From Paraphysomonas bandaiensis (Eukaryota > Chrysophyceae), in NCBI GenBank assembly GCA_965644295.1, contig CBFFRP010000180.1:44794-108793 (forward strand): a DNA stretch of 64,000 bases, in the 5' to 3' direction. Below, piece by piece: positions 15,281 through 23,441 of the stretch. Position 1 is the first letter of the stretch. Every line of letters begins with the position of its first letter. A program made the translations under genes and the position numbers. The notes beneath the pieces were generated by a model that saw only the letters and a program-made list of their open reading frames with translations, was not told the DNA's origin and searched no databases.

Positions 15281-16327
15281 ATGAATGATCTTATTAAAAA
15301 ATATGATATCGATGAAACATTAACAAGACCAATTAAACAAGCCAAGAAGAAAAGATATAATCGAATAAAAGATAATATACCACTTAAAGAAGATTATAAC
15401 TTCATGGCGGATGTGTTGCATTTACCAAAAGATAAAAAAGGATATCAATATTTATTAGTTGTTGTTGATTTGGCAACTGATGAGTTTGATATGGAACCAA
15501 TGAAAACAGAAAACTCTGATGAAACTTTAAAAGCAATAAAGGCTATATTTCAACGTAATCATCTTAATAAACCGTACGCTTCTATTCGAACAGATGGCGG
15601 TGCATCATTTAAAAAAGGTTTTGCAAAATATTTGTACGACGAAAGTATTTTACATAGCGTTGCATTAGCGGGACGACATAAACAAATGTCAGCAGTGGAG
15701 AGTTTAAATAGAACATTAGGCAGATTTTTTAATGGTTATATGAATAGCATTGAGTTAAAAACTGGAAAAATTTATAGAGAATGGACTGATATAGTTGATA
15801 AGCTAAGAATAGATTTGAATAAACTAAGGAAGAAAGATGTGTCTAATATTGACTTGGCAACACATAAGTATCCTGTTCCAGACACAACCAAATCAAAACC
15901 TAAATATAATGTGGGTGACTTTGTGTATCGAAAATTAGACAAACCCAAAAATGCTTTAAATGAAACTATTAATTCTGATGTGTTTCGAGAAGGTGACTTC
16001 CGCTTTGACCCTATACCTGTAAAAATTAAACAAATATTGTATTATCCTGGAAAAGTTACATACAGATATATGTTAAGTGGTATTAAAAATGCATCCTTTA
16101 CAGAAGATGAATTAATGCCTGCACCTGATGCCGAAGAAGAACAAGTTGAAATTAAAATGATTCTTGATAAACGATTTTTTGATGGCGAAGATCATTATCA
16201 AGTTTGGATGTATGGAGAGTTAAAAAAAGACGCGGGATGGTATGCTAAAAGTGATTTACTAAAAACTGTTGATAAAAAGTTATTAGATGATTTTGATAAA
16301 AGCATTAAGAAAAAGAAAAAACGTTAA
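15281..16327 (+). CDS. PLV retrovirus-like integrase (rve) with chromodomain-like tail
   Basis: The catalytic core shows Asp44 (FMADVLHL), Asp105 (IRTDGGASF) and Glu140 (MSAVESLNRTLG), the D-D-E triad of retroviral-type integrases; the last two are 34 residues apart. A basic C-terminal region follows, and at about residues 288-330 there is a chromodomain-like segment (ILDKRFFDGEDHYQVWMYG ... GWY), as in Polinton integrases. No N-terminal HHCC zinc motif is visible in the first 40 residues. The enzyme would insert the element through its inverted repeats, consistent with the short target duplication. At 348 aa it appears intact. It converges with the polymerase gene, overlapping it by 4 nt. 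Confidence 0.92.
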   Translation: MNDLIKKYDIDETLTRPIKQAKKKRYNRIKDNIPLKEDYNFMADVLHLPKDKKGYQYLLVVVDLATDEFDMEPMKTENSDETLKAIKAIFQRNHLNKPYASIRTDGGASFKKGFAKYLYDESILHSVALAGRHKQMSAVESLNRTLGRFFNGYMNSIELKTGKIYREWTDIVDKLRIDLNKLRKKDVSNIDLATHKYPVPDTTKSKPKYNVGDFVYRKLDKPKNALNETINSDVFREGDFRFDPIPVKIKQILYYPGKVTYRYMLSGIKNASFTEDELMPAPDAEEEQVEIKMILDKRFFDGEDHYQVWMYGELKKDAGWYAKSDLLKTVDKKLLDDFDKSIKKKKKR

Positions 16328-17574
16328 CAACATTCTTTAATATGTGATTTTATGTCTTTGTATTTAAGTCGCTCGTCACACTTTGGACATATATGATCGT
16401 ATCCATTTACATGTCTCCATTCAATCAGACCCAAAGTTTTATCTTCTCGCAATAGATTGGGTATATCTAATTTTGGATCTTTCTTAAAGACAACACAGTC
16501 GGTGTGAATACGAATGACGTTGTCAATATCCTTCAATGCCACTTCTGCTATTTTGTTTCTTGCATATGAAAGCAAAAAAGGAAGCAGTCTAATATTGTAT
16601 TTAAAAGGATTATTTGAATCTAAAAGTTTATAATTCTCTTCATCGTTACTATGTGCTGACATATACTTATCATGTACAATATAATCGCATTCTTTTGTAT
16701 ATCCCCAGTCATAACCTTCTTTTTCTAATTCATCATATGATTTATATATCATATTGTACTGCGTTAACGTTCCCCATAGCGATGACATCAAATGTTTTAC
16801 AAGTTTGTTGTTGGGATACAACTTTTTTAACTGAATTAAACGATTGTACCATTCTCCAAATATTTCACTAGCTTTTACTAAATCTTTTGTTCTGTATATG
16901 TATGCGTTTGGTTTATCATCAACAATTAACTCAATATTTACATCAAATTTCCTTTTGTATTTCATTGCATGTTTTAGAGATATATGAGTATATGTATGTT
17001 TTGGAGAAAATGAAAATATCTTTTTAAAGTTTTTATTATCAGATGTAATTTTAACTCTGTATATTCCGTATTTAAGTTTAGAACGTTTCTTTAACTTCTT
17101 TAAATATTTTTCTTTTCCTTTCTTTGTAGGTATTAAAAAGTTATCATCTATTAGTAGAGATGGATAAAATCCACTAAAATCGTATCCATATGAATTAAAT
17201 ACTCCCGGCTCGCAAAACTGTAAACCTGCATTATAACAATCCTGAAAGTATCCATTTTCTATTTTTTTAATCCTTTCATGATGTTCATATTTTCCTTTAC
17301 AATATTGCACAAAGATACATTTAATAGCTCCCAAGTGAGAATGAAACTTTTTGTAATTAATTGACAAGTTTTTAGTAAATCTCATCTCTCTACACCACGC
17401 CCTGAAATCTTTACCATACTGTTTTATTCCTTCATCTGATGCTTCGTATCCTTTAAACAATCGATAGGCATATTCTAATTTCATACATTTCTCATGTGAC
17501 ATGTCTGAAAAGATGTAGTTCTTAACATCTAAAACTCTGTACATGTCACTATTCATTTTATAATAAAAATACAT
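16324..17574 (-). CDS. PLV short family-B DNA polymerase with C-terminal zinc finger
   Basis: Polymerase motif A is YDFSGFYPS (Asp132), motif B is KHLMSSLWG (residues 260-268) and motif C is HTDCV (His357-Thr-Asp359). Motif C normally reads D-T-D, so the first Asp is replaced by His while the second is kept. At 416 aa it lacks room for the 3'-5' exonuclease domain of full family-B enzymes. A finger closes the protein (CPKCDERLKYKDIKSHIKECC region, residues 396-416). It should copy the viral genome, perhaps with protein priming. ATG 17574 is used here; the Met seven codons in is an alternative. The early-type motif is 31 nt upstream. Confidence 0.85.
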   Translation of the reverse strand: MYFYYKMNSDMYRVLDVKNYIFSDMSHEKCMKLEYAYRLFKGYEASDEGIKQYGKDFRAWCREMRFTKNLSINYKKFHSHLGAIKCIFVQYCKGKYEHHERIKKIENGYFQDCYNAGLQFCEPGVFNSYGYDFSGFYPSLLIDDNFLIPTKKGKEKYLKKLKKRSKLKYGIYRVKITSDNKNFKKIFSFSPKHTYTHISLKHAMKYKRKFDVNIELIVDDKPNAYIYRTKDLVKASEIFGEWYNRLIQLKKLYPNNKLVKHLMSSLWGTLTQYNMIYKSYDELEKEGYDWGYTKECDYIVHDKYMSAHSNDEENYKLLDSNNPFKYNIRLLPFLLSYARNKIAEVALKDIDNVIRIHTDCVVFKKDPKLDIPNLLREDKTLGLIEWRHVNGYDHICPKCDERLKYKDIKSHIKECC

Positions 17575-17604
17575 TCTATATATTATTATTATATTAATTA
17601 TTTT

Positions 17605-17610
17605 TTAAGT
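17605..17610 (-). promoter_or_regulatory. Early-type promoter motif ACTTAA
   Basis: TTAAGT on the plus strand, 31 nt upstream of the polymerase ATG. The context AAAACTACTTAAAAAAT is nearly identical to that before the 117-aa gene. Confidence 0.55.
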
Positions 17611-17619
17611 AGTTTTATA

Positions 17620-17973
17620 TCAAAAATAATTATCCTCAATATCATCAGGTACAAATGCAGTAATTTGCAATTGTGAGAACTTTGAAAACTTATCTGTGTC
17701 TTTGACTTTATTTGCATAATACTCTTCTTCATCATCAACATTGAGGTCACTATAAAATCCTTTGAGTGTGCTCCATCTGGTTGCGTTTAAAGCGCGCACC
17801 ATAAATATTTTATTCGGATCTGCATTTTTTAATCCTTGTACAATATCGCGTATATCTTGAGCAGAGATATCATTCTTTTTGTCATTTCTGTACAATTGTA
17901 TTGTTCGTTCTTTTCCGTGCTTCACAGTTTTCTCTTTGATAATCTTTTTAGTATAAACAGACTTTTTTACCAT
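17620..17973 (-). CDS. PLV hypothetical protein, 117 aa
   Basis: I do not recognise this protein. It has a basic N terminus (VKKSVYTKKIIKEKTVKHGKER), a central mixed alpha/beta region (DIVQGLKNADPNKIFMVRALNATR) and an acidic end (FVPDDIEDNYF). It sits between polymerase and helicase and has the same early-type upstream motif, so a replication accessory role is inferred from context only. Confidence 0.72.
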   Translation of the reverse strand: MVKKSVYTKKIIKEKTVKHGKERTIQLYRNDKKNDISAQDIRDIVQGLKNADPNKIFMVRALNATRWSTLKGFYSDLNVDDEEEYYANKVKDTDKFSKFSQLQITAFVPDDIEDNYF

Positions 17974-18004
17974 TATATATAACTAAACTATATATAATAA
18001 TTTT

Positions 18005-18010
18005 TTAAGT
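18005..18010 (-). promoter_or_regulatory. Early-type promoter motif ACTTAA
   Basis: TTAAGT on the plus strand, 32 nt upstream of the ATG at 17973. Confidence 0.55.
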
Positions 18011-18015
18011 AGTTT

Positions 18016-19617
18016 TTAATTTAGTAAATCAATAATTTCATTTAATTCTTCTTTCTCAATTTTTTGTTGTTTAAATATATTTGTTTTAAATGTTTCAGGT
18101 ATGGGTTCATTGTCATAGTCAGAATCATATTCAAAAGTAACTTTCTTAACTTTGACCATCTTAGATTTTTTTAGTTTGACCTCTTCTGGTTCTCTTAATC
18201 TATACAATTCATCTTGAAGCTCTTTTATTTTTTCTTGTAATTTCATATAGTCTTCTGCTCTAACATACTGCGCTTTGTCATCTGATTTAATGTATTTTGG
18301 AATAGGTTCATTTACTTCTTCAACACCGTCGGTTAGTGTATAATACTTCTCTGAGATCAAATAATTTTCTAATTCTTTAATATTGCATCGGTACGATCTT
18401 CCTTTTTTAGTATTTATTTTTTTTACGACTTCGTGCTGTTTCATTTCTAGTCCAAACTTTGTAATATTAGTTTTGTATTCAAAGCCATTTTGTTTTAAAA
18501 ACAAACAATATCTATTATAGAAGTCTGTTGCGCTTGCTTTCAACTCTTCTGTTTTGTCTAATTCTTCTTGCATGACATTAACTAAAAATTGCGCTGTAAT
18601 GGGAATGTTTCTCTCTTGTAAGTCATTATAGTAAGACGTTATAGGTCTCTCTTTTTGAAATGACTTTACTTTAATTTTTCTATTCAATAAGTAATCATAA
18701 AATGCTCTGTCATATATTCCGCTGTTTATTTCGTCATGTAAATTGTTAAAATATTCTTCTGAATGCTTTTTCGATGGAATTTTTCTAGCAGTAAAACGCC
18801 TATCGTTATGTTCTATTTTAATGCTGTCAAAGTTGTTAGTTAAAACTACCCAATTTATATGATTTCTCTCGTGCCTTGTTTTTTCTTTCTTTATTCTAAT
18901 TGAATTTATATCTCTTGTAATTGCGTTTTTAATTGCCTCAATTATTTCATCCGTCTTTGCTCTTTTACTTTCATTTAGTACGATTAAGCATTTGTGTGAT
19001 ATATCTTCATTAAAGTTTCCACCAATCAACATATCAATATGATCCTCATTTAAATAGTATTCTGGTCCCAATATTTTAATACCAAAATGATTTAACCCTG
19101 TATCTTTACCATCTCCTGGTTTAGATTGTAGTGACATTGAAACATCTGTTTTATTACCTGTCTGTACTATATAAGCAAAATAATCCATTGCATAGTCAAA
19201 CATTTCATCACCAAATAGGTACTGATAATGTTTAAACATTAAACTATTTTCAAATTTAAGATCAGTCTTTTTTAATTTTGACGCTCTCCATCCGTTCCAT
19301 TGATTGTATTGATCATTTGATACTTCCTTACATGGCTCAAATACAATCTCTTTATATGTTCTTATACAAGGGTCTCGCATCCAATCGTTGACAAACATAC
19401 AATGTTTTTTCTCAGACACTTCTGTTCCGTCCTTCTTACTTTTCGTTTCAATCTTTGTATAAAATAAGTTTTCATACAATGTTAACATTTCGTGCTTGGA
19501 TCTCATTACAATCTTTTCATCAACAATTTGAACGTATGTAACGGGGTTAATAACTTTGAAGTGAGTCTTTTCAAAAGTAACTTTCAATTCTTTGTAAGAA
19601 ATTTCTTTACTTGTCAT
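18016..19617 (-). CDS. PLV superfamily-3 helicase (DUF5906/D5-like)
   Basis: The order of motifs fits an SF3 helicase of the D5/DUF5906 kind. A YNQWNGWR motif lies before the ATPase, followed by a P-loop (QSKPGDGKDTG, residues 164-174), a Walker B strand with Asn-Glu (CLIVLNESK), and the motif C/sensor block WVVLTNNFDS followed by NDRRF. The P-loop has Asp after Lys where Thr or Ser is usual, which needs checking. The C-terminal third has a winged-helix-like region and a coiled coil (LQEKIKELQDELYRLRE). No primase domain is seen in the 160 N-terminal residues. It should unwind viral DNA together with the polymerase. ATG 19617 follows TATATATAAATG context. Confidence 0.85.
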   Translation of the reverse strand: MTSKEISYKELKVTFEKTHFKVINPVTYVQIVDEKIVMRSKHEMLTLYENLFYTKIETKSKKDGTEVSEKKHCMFVNDWMRDPCIRTYKEIVFEPCKEVSNDQYNQWNGWRASKLKKTDLKFENSLMFKHYQYLFGDEMFDYAMDYFAYIVQTGNKTDVSMSLQSKPGDGKDTGLNHFGIKILGPEYYLNEDHIDMLIGGNFNEDISHKCLIVLNESKRAKTDEIIEAIKNAITRDINSIRIKKEKTRHERNHINWVVLTNNFDSIKIEHNDRRFTARKIPSKKHSEEYFNNLHDEINSGIYDRAFYDYLLNRKIKVKSFQKERPITSYYNDLQERNIPITAQFLVNVMQEELDKTEELKASATDFYNRYCLFLKQNGFEYKTNITKFGLEMKQHEVVKKINTKKGRSYRCNIKELENYLISEKYYTLTDGVEEVNEPIPKYIKSDDKAQYVRAEDYMKLQEKIKELQDELYRLREPEEVKLKKSKMVKVKKVTFEYDSDYDNEPIPETFKTNIFKQQKIEKEELNEIIDLLN

Positions 19618-19649
19618 TTATATATAATACTATATATATAAATATTTCC

Positions 19650-19655
19650 TTAAGT
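19650..19655 (-). promoter_or_regulatory. Early-type promoter motif ACTTAA
   Basis: TTAAGT on the plus strand (AAAAATACTTAAG in the coding sense), 33 nt upstream of the helicase ATG. Confidence 0.55.
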
Positions 19656-19681
19656 ATTTTTAAATTAAATTTATATTAAAA

Positions 19682-20245
19682 TTAATAACCTATCTCAATT
19701 GCGTAATTAATAAACTTAACTTTCTCAGGTTTGCTTATATTATTTATTTCACTACTTACAATTTCATCAATATTATCAATCCATTTCTTTTGTTTCTTAG
19801 ACAATTTATATTTTTTCCCCATAATTTTGTATTCTATTTTTTTTGTCATAATATCTTTATAAAATTTAGCGTCGTTTACACTAACAGCTTTTTGAAAGTA
19901 TGCATAAAATAATTTTGTGTATTTATTCCACCGACCGCATACTTTGCTAATAGTGTCAATTTTTATTTTCAATTCTTCTTGTTTAACATCTCGAACCCAA
20001 TGAGGATAGCAAACTGAACCAACACTAATTATTTCATCTGTTATTGTATTTTTCAGAAAGTGGGCTTTATGAATATTGACACCGCATATACATTTACAAG
20101 CCCCATAATCATATTCTTGATAGTTGTAATAAGTCCATTCTTTGTGACATTTTTTATATGTTTTAGAAACCGAATGTGATACCAATGCTTTTTTAAATGC
20201 GCAGTAGGCAGAATCTGACCTATTATCTTTTTCTCCTTTAGTCAT
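19682..20245 (-). CDS. PLV zinc-binding CxCG protein, 187 aa
   Basis: A motif of the form C-x-C-x-C-G-x-x-I ... F-L-x-N-x-x-T ... V-G-S-x-C (CKCICGVNI, then FLKNTITDEIISVGSVCYPHW) is seen at residues 50-83. I associate this pattern with small zinc-binding proteins widespread in large DNA viruses and phages, of unknown role. The C-terminal half is lysine-rich and helical. It is the first gene inside the right inverted repeat, next to the helicase, with an ACTTAA motif 23 nt upstream. A replication or nucleic-acid role is inferred. Confidence 0.75.
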   Translation of the reverse strand: MTKGEKDNRSDSAYCAFKKALVSHSVSKTYKKCHKEWTYYNYQEYDYGACKCICGVNIHKAHFLKNTITDEIISVGSVCYPHWVRDVKQEELKIKIDTISKVCGRWNKYTKLFYAYFQKAVSVNDAKFYKDIMTKKIEYKIMGKKYKLSKKQKKWIDNIDEIVSSEINNISKPEKVKFINYAIEIGY

Positions 20246-20267
20246 GCTATATAATATTGTTTATTAC

Positions 20268-20273
20268 TTAAGT
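20268..20273 (-). promoter_or_regulatory. Early-type promoter motif ACTTAA
   Basis: TTAAGT on the plus strand, 23 nt upstream of the ATG at 20245. The spacing is shorter than in the other early-type genes. Confidence 0.45.
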
Positions 20274-20340
20274 GTTATTAAATTTAAATTACTATAAGTA
20301 TATATTTCCTGATGTCTGACCATGAAACCTTTTCGACAGT

Positions 20341-20734
20341 GATGAAGCTATCGTGTGGTGTAGATTAGATAGTGTTGTTAGTATAGTGGCGAGCTCGTTT
20401 GTAGCTACTGCGGACTTCAATCTTAGAATCTACTGCTGTTCTCTCTATTTTATTTTACTGCTGGTGTTGAGTATAGGGTTGATGCCCTTTCTCATATTAT
20501 AATAATTATAACTATTTTATCTATTTTTATTTCTCTTGAAAATTACCCTAAACCCTCAACCCTTAATATATAATATATTATAAAAAAGATATATATAAAA
20601 TGAATTATTAAAATGTTATATAAAAAAGAATTATATTACTTTTTAAAAATTATAATATAGGATTGGTTTTAGGGATTCGATTTAACGGACCCCATTGCCT
20701 GCAAGCGGAGCGCACCACACCACGCTTTTTTTTT
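20341..20734. repeat. Right terminal inverted repeat of the PLV
   Basis: Reverse complement of 3095-3488, ending in nine T residues followed by the flanking AGCA. It carries the same internal blocks, including the telomere-like CCCTAAACCCTCAACCC. Confidence 0.93.
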
Positions 20735-20781
20735 AGCAAAACAATTTAACATTTAACTAACTAGTGCTTAACTCTGATATC

Positions 20782-21905
20782 CAGGGCTTGTCAATTATTG
20801 AAATTGCAATAATTGAAATTGAGACAGCAAGTAATAATTGCAATTATAATTGACTCCAGCTAGCTTCAATTAATTGATATTAAAAAACGGTATTTTTTTG
20901 AAAAAATCCAATTTTTAGGATAAAAATCGAAGATTGGTGAAAGTCTATAATATCCATAGGATTATCTCACATAGTAATTCATTTAACTTAATTAGCAATA
21001 TGAGCAACAAACTGGCATCAGAAGTCATTGCACGAGTGTTATTTGAGACAGTAAATGATAATAGCGAAGAGGCTGCAATATAGAGATTTTTTTCCTGTAG
21101 GAAAAAAGGGGCTCCACATTTTCCATGATTGACCGCTACTTGCTTCTATCTAATCATATACGATCATTCAAGTTTAGCTTCGACGTGTTAAGTCTAATGC
21201 CCAAGTGAAAAGGAGCATGTCAAGCTCGTGCAATACGGGAGGAACAGGAATTGTTTCAACTAGTGTACTTACAAATAATACAGAAGAAAGGTTAACACCA
21301 GCTTGACCTCCACGACATTTGTACATCATAAGGCACCCGATTGTTGAGCGTCATCTGGGCGACAGTGCTGCTATTGTTTTTAACGCTGCTTTCAAAAGGG
21401 CAGTCGTGAATATTCAATGTGGCAACGAAGCCGTTACACGGACGGCAAAAGATCAAATTAAAATGGAAGAAGATTATAACGGTGCGAGTCTATTTCCGAA
21501 TGACGATGCAGCGCAACGTTTGATTGATGGTAGCAGGCAGCGGAAGCGCGCAAGATGTAACCAGCAAACTCGTTACCGCAGCATGATACACGTTTTTGCA
21601 TGCTACAACCAATAAAAGGTTGAAAGGTTGTTCAGTAGAGCTACGATTGTTATGACGGGCTTGCGCAAGAGCTTGACTCCTCAATATTTAAGAGCTACTT
21701 ATGTTTTTACGCATGAATCGTCGCCTCTGAAATAAAATGACAGTTGAAGAAGCTATATTGGCAGCTAGTGTATTTTGGTACTAAATAATTGCAATTAATT
21801 GCTGTTAATTGCAATGATTGAAATTGAGACAGCAAGTAATAATTGTAATTACAATTGACTACAACCTGCGTCAATTAATTGACAATTAATTGATACGCAG
21901 CCCTG
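20782..21905. mobile_element. Degenerate hAT-type DNA transposon with perfect 8-bp target duplication
   Basis: CTGATATC occurs immediately left (20774-20781) and right (21906-21913). The ends are imperfect inverted repeats starting CAGGGCT and ending AGCCCTG, typical of hAT elements. Subterminal AATTG-rich blocks of about 50 bp recur at both ends (20815-20862 and 21822-21869). Inside is a decayed transposase C terminus. An unoccupied relative of the insertion site is at about 31931-32000. Confidence 0.88.
21319..21735 (+). pseudogene. hAT transposase C-terminal remnant
   Basis: The frame is open from 21319 but has an in-frame TAA at 21613-21615. It continues with KVERLFSRATIVMTGLRKSL, the signature of the hAT dimerisation domain, and stops at 21733. 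The catalytic core upstream is missing or unrecognisable, so this is a dead remnant. Confidence 0.8.
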
Positions 21906-21913
21906 CTGATATC

Positions 21914-22010
21914 CTACCCTTTAACGCTAAGAAAGCTGCTTGTGCGTCACCGCAAGCACCAAGGTGTAACCACTTTTGCTCTACCGCTCAAAAAGCGGAA
22001 TGTAGATATA
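21914..22010. repeat. Dispersed stem-loop repeat, copy 1
   Basis: About 75 bp match 31958-32035, including the identical GCTTGTGCGTC and CGCAAGCACC blocks. A hairpin GCTTG/CAAGC and a second small hairpin CACC/GGTG can be drawn. The match continues left of the hAT insertion (20750-20770 against 31931-31950), so the hAT element interrupted this repeat. It could be a SINE-like element or an RNA gene; not identified. Confidence 0.6.
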
Positions 22011-22130
22011 TATACCTGACATCTGCTGACTTCAGGATATTTGAGTCCTTAAGGTGTAAGGTGAACAGCCCGGATACTTGACTTCAGCAGGCAGTCCAGC
22101 TCCCCCGATGCCCTTGCGATGGGCCTAGTC

Positions 22131-22844
22131 CAGGGCTGGGTAACAATTAACGGCGATTAAATTGCCAATTATTGTCTAATTAACTTAGTTACTCATTACA
22201 AGCACGAATAACATCTTCAACCGTACATGCATTCCACAGGAGTCTCTATTAAAGCTCAAGAACATATAAGGTCCTCTAATCGATGAGGTTTCTGCATTAA
22301 GGTATTAAATAAAAACGCACATCACCAAGATCGGCCTGTTCGGTGCCATCTTTCTGGAGAATCATACTCTTTCGAATTCTCTTAGCTCCGCTGTCATGCG
22401 CTCTAATTTAGCATGTGCCACTGCATTAGTATAGGGATTAATTAGTTGACCTCATCACCAAATTGCATCTGCCCAGATCTCCTGCTAACTCCAAAAAATT
22501 TGGAACCCCATCGAGTATCATTTCTTACAAGAGAGCACGTGGCAAGTCATGTCTTACGCTATGGATCGAGCTGAATTTAGTCTTGTAGTCGATCGTAAAA
22601 AAAGAAACAGTACCTTTCAAAATGTAAAGAAATTTATAGTGAGAAGAAAACCTTCCCGCCATTTTAATAACCACTATAATAGTCATTAAGGGCAATTAGT
22701 GGCTATCGTCCTTAATGTTTTCCAAGTTCGAATTCTAATATTATGTCCTTATACTATACAGTTAATAAAAGCCAAATAATTGCAATTTTTATGTATATTC
22801 CATGCAATTTGATTGCAATTTAATTAATTGTTACGCAGCCCTCT
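22131..22844. mobile_element. Non-autonomous hAT-like element (MITE)
   Basis: It begins CAGGGCTGGGTAACAATTAA and ends with the near reverse complement (TTAATTAATTGTTACGCAGC then CC). The flanks GGCCTAGTC (22122-22130) and GGCCCAGTC (22845-22853) look like a target duplication with one change. No coding sequence inside. The end sequences resemble those of the element at 20782. Confidence 0.7.
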
Positions 22845-23441
22845 GGCCCAGTCCCGGATGCCTGTTTTGGTTATAAGTGGGAAGAACAATATCTGCGGAC
22901 TATATATGCGGCCCACGTATTATTCTCGGAGAAATATCTCCGGTACTTATTCCCCAGAACATCTCGAAAAGGTGCGAATCCGTCTCTGTTGAGGGTTCGA
23001 TTATCACAAAGTAACATGCACAAGCATATACAGTGATTAAATATATTAATATGGATTTCATAGTTTGTTTTGAAGTATGAGCGCTATTTTATACTATTGT
23101 GATACTTAAGATCGTTAATTATTGTAGATTGACTTAACTGTAGTCAAAGCGTAACACAATTTTCAATTTCTCATTTACACACATTTTTTTAAAAAGACAG
23201 GAGAATAAAAAAGTAAAAATGCATGAGCAATGAAATCAATCTTACATAGATTGACACAGAAACGTTTTGGCTGTAATATTCCAGACTGGAATCCAGACAT
23301 TCACCTCGAAGGTTCACAACCAACTGGCGTTAAAGAGTTACTACGCAGGTACAATATATACGTACATTGGGTTTTCTTACATTATTACAGTGATTTAGGA
23401 TAATATTACACAAAATTAGCACTCTTTTACTACTATTAACA
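22845..23441. other. Intergenic, AT-rich
   Basis: No gene or clear repeat seen. It lies downstream of the ankyrin gene's stop. Confidence 0.4.

Larger units (their letters stand above)
3095..20734. mobile_element. Complete endogenous Polinton-like virus (PLV), 17.6 kb
   Basis: The element is bounded by ~394-bp terminal inverted repeats and flanked by AGCA (3091-3094 and 20735-20738). If one T of the end is counted with the duplication it becomes TAGCA. Inside is a dense, AT-rich, intron-free gene set unlike the host genes: major capsid, penton-like minor capsid, packaging ATPase, fibre, integrase, short family-B DNA polymerase, SF3 helicase, GIY-YIG nuclease and about a dozen small proteins. 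Gene content, length and inverted repeats fit Polinton-like viruses of protists. No Maverick-type cysteine protease was seen. The major capsid ORF begins with TTG and one small gene may be frameshifted; otherwise the genes look intact, so the copy may be young. Confidence 0.93.

Noticed and set aside
3095-20734. Classical Maverick/Polinton transposon
   Set aside because: No cysteine maturation protease and no full-length protein-primed polymerase with exonuclease; 17.6 kb and a short polymerase fit PLVs better. The 4-5 bp duplication also differs from the usual 6 bp.
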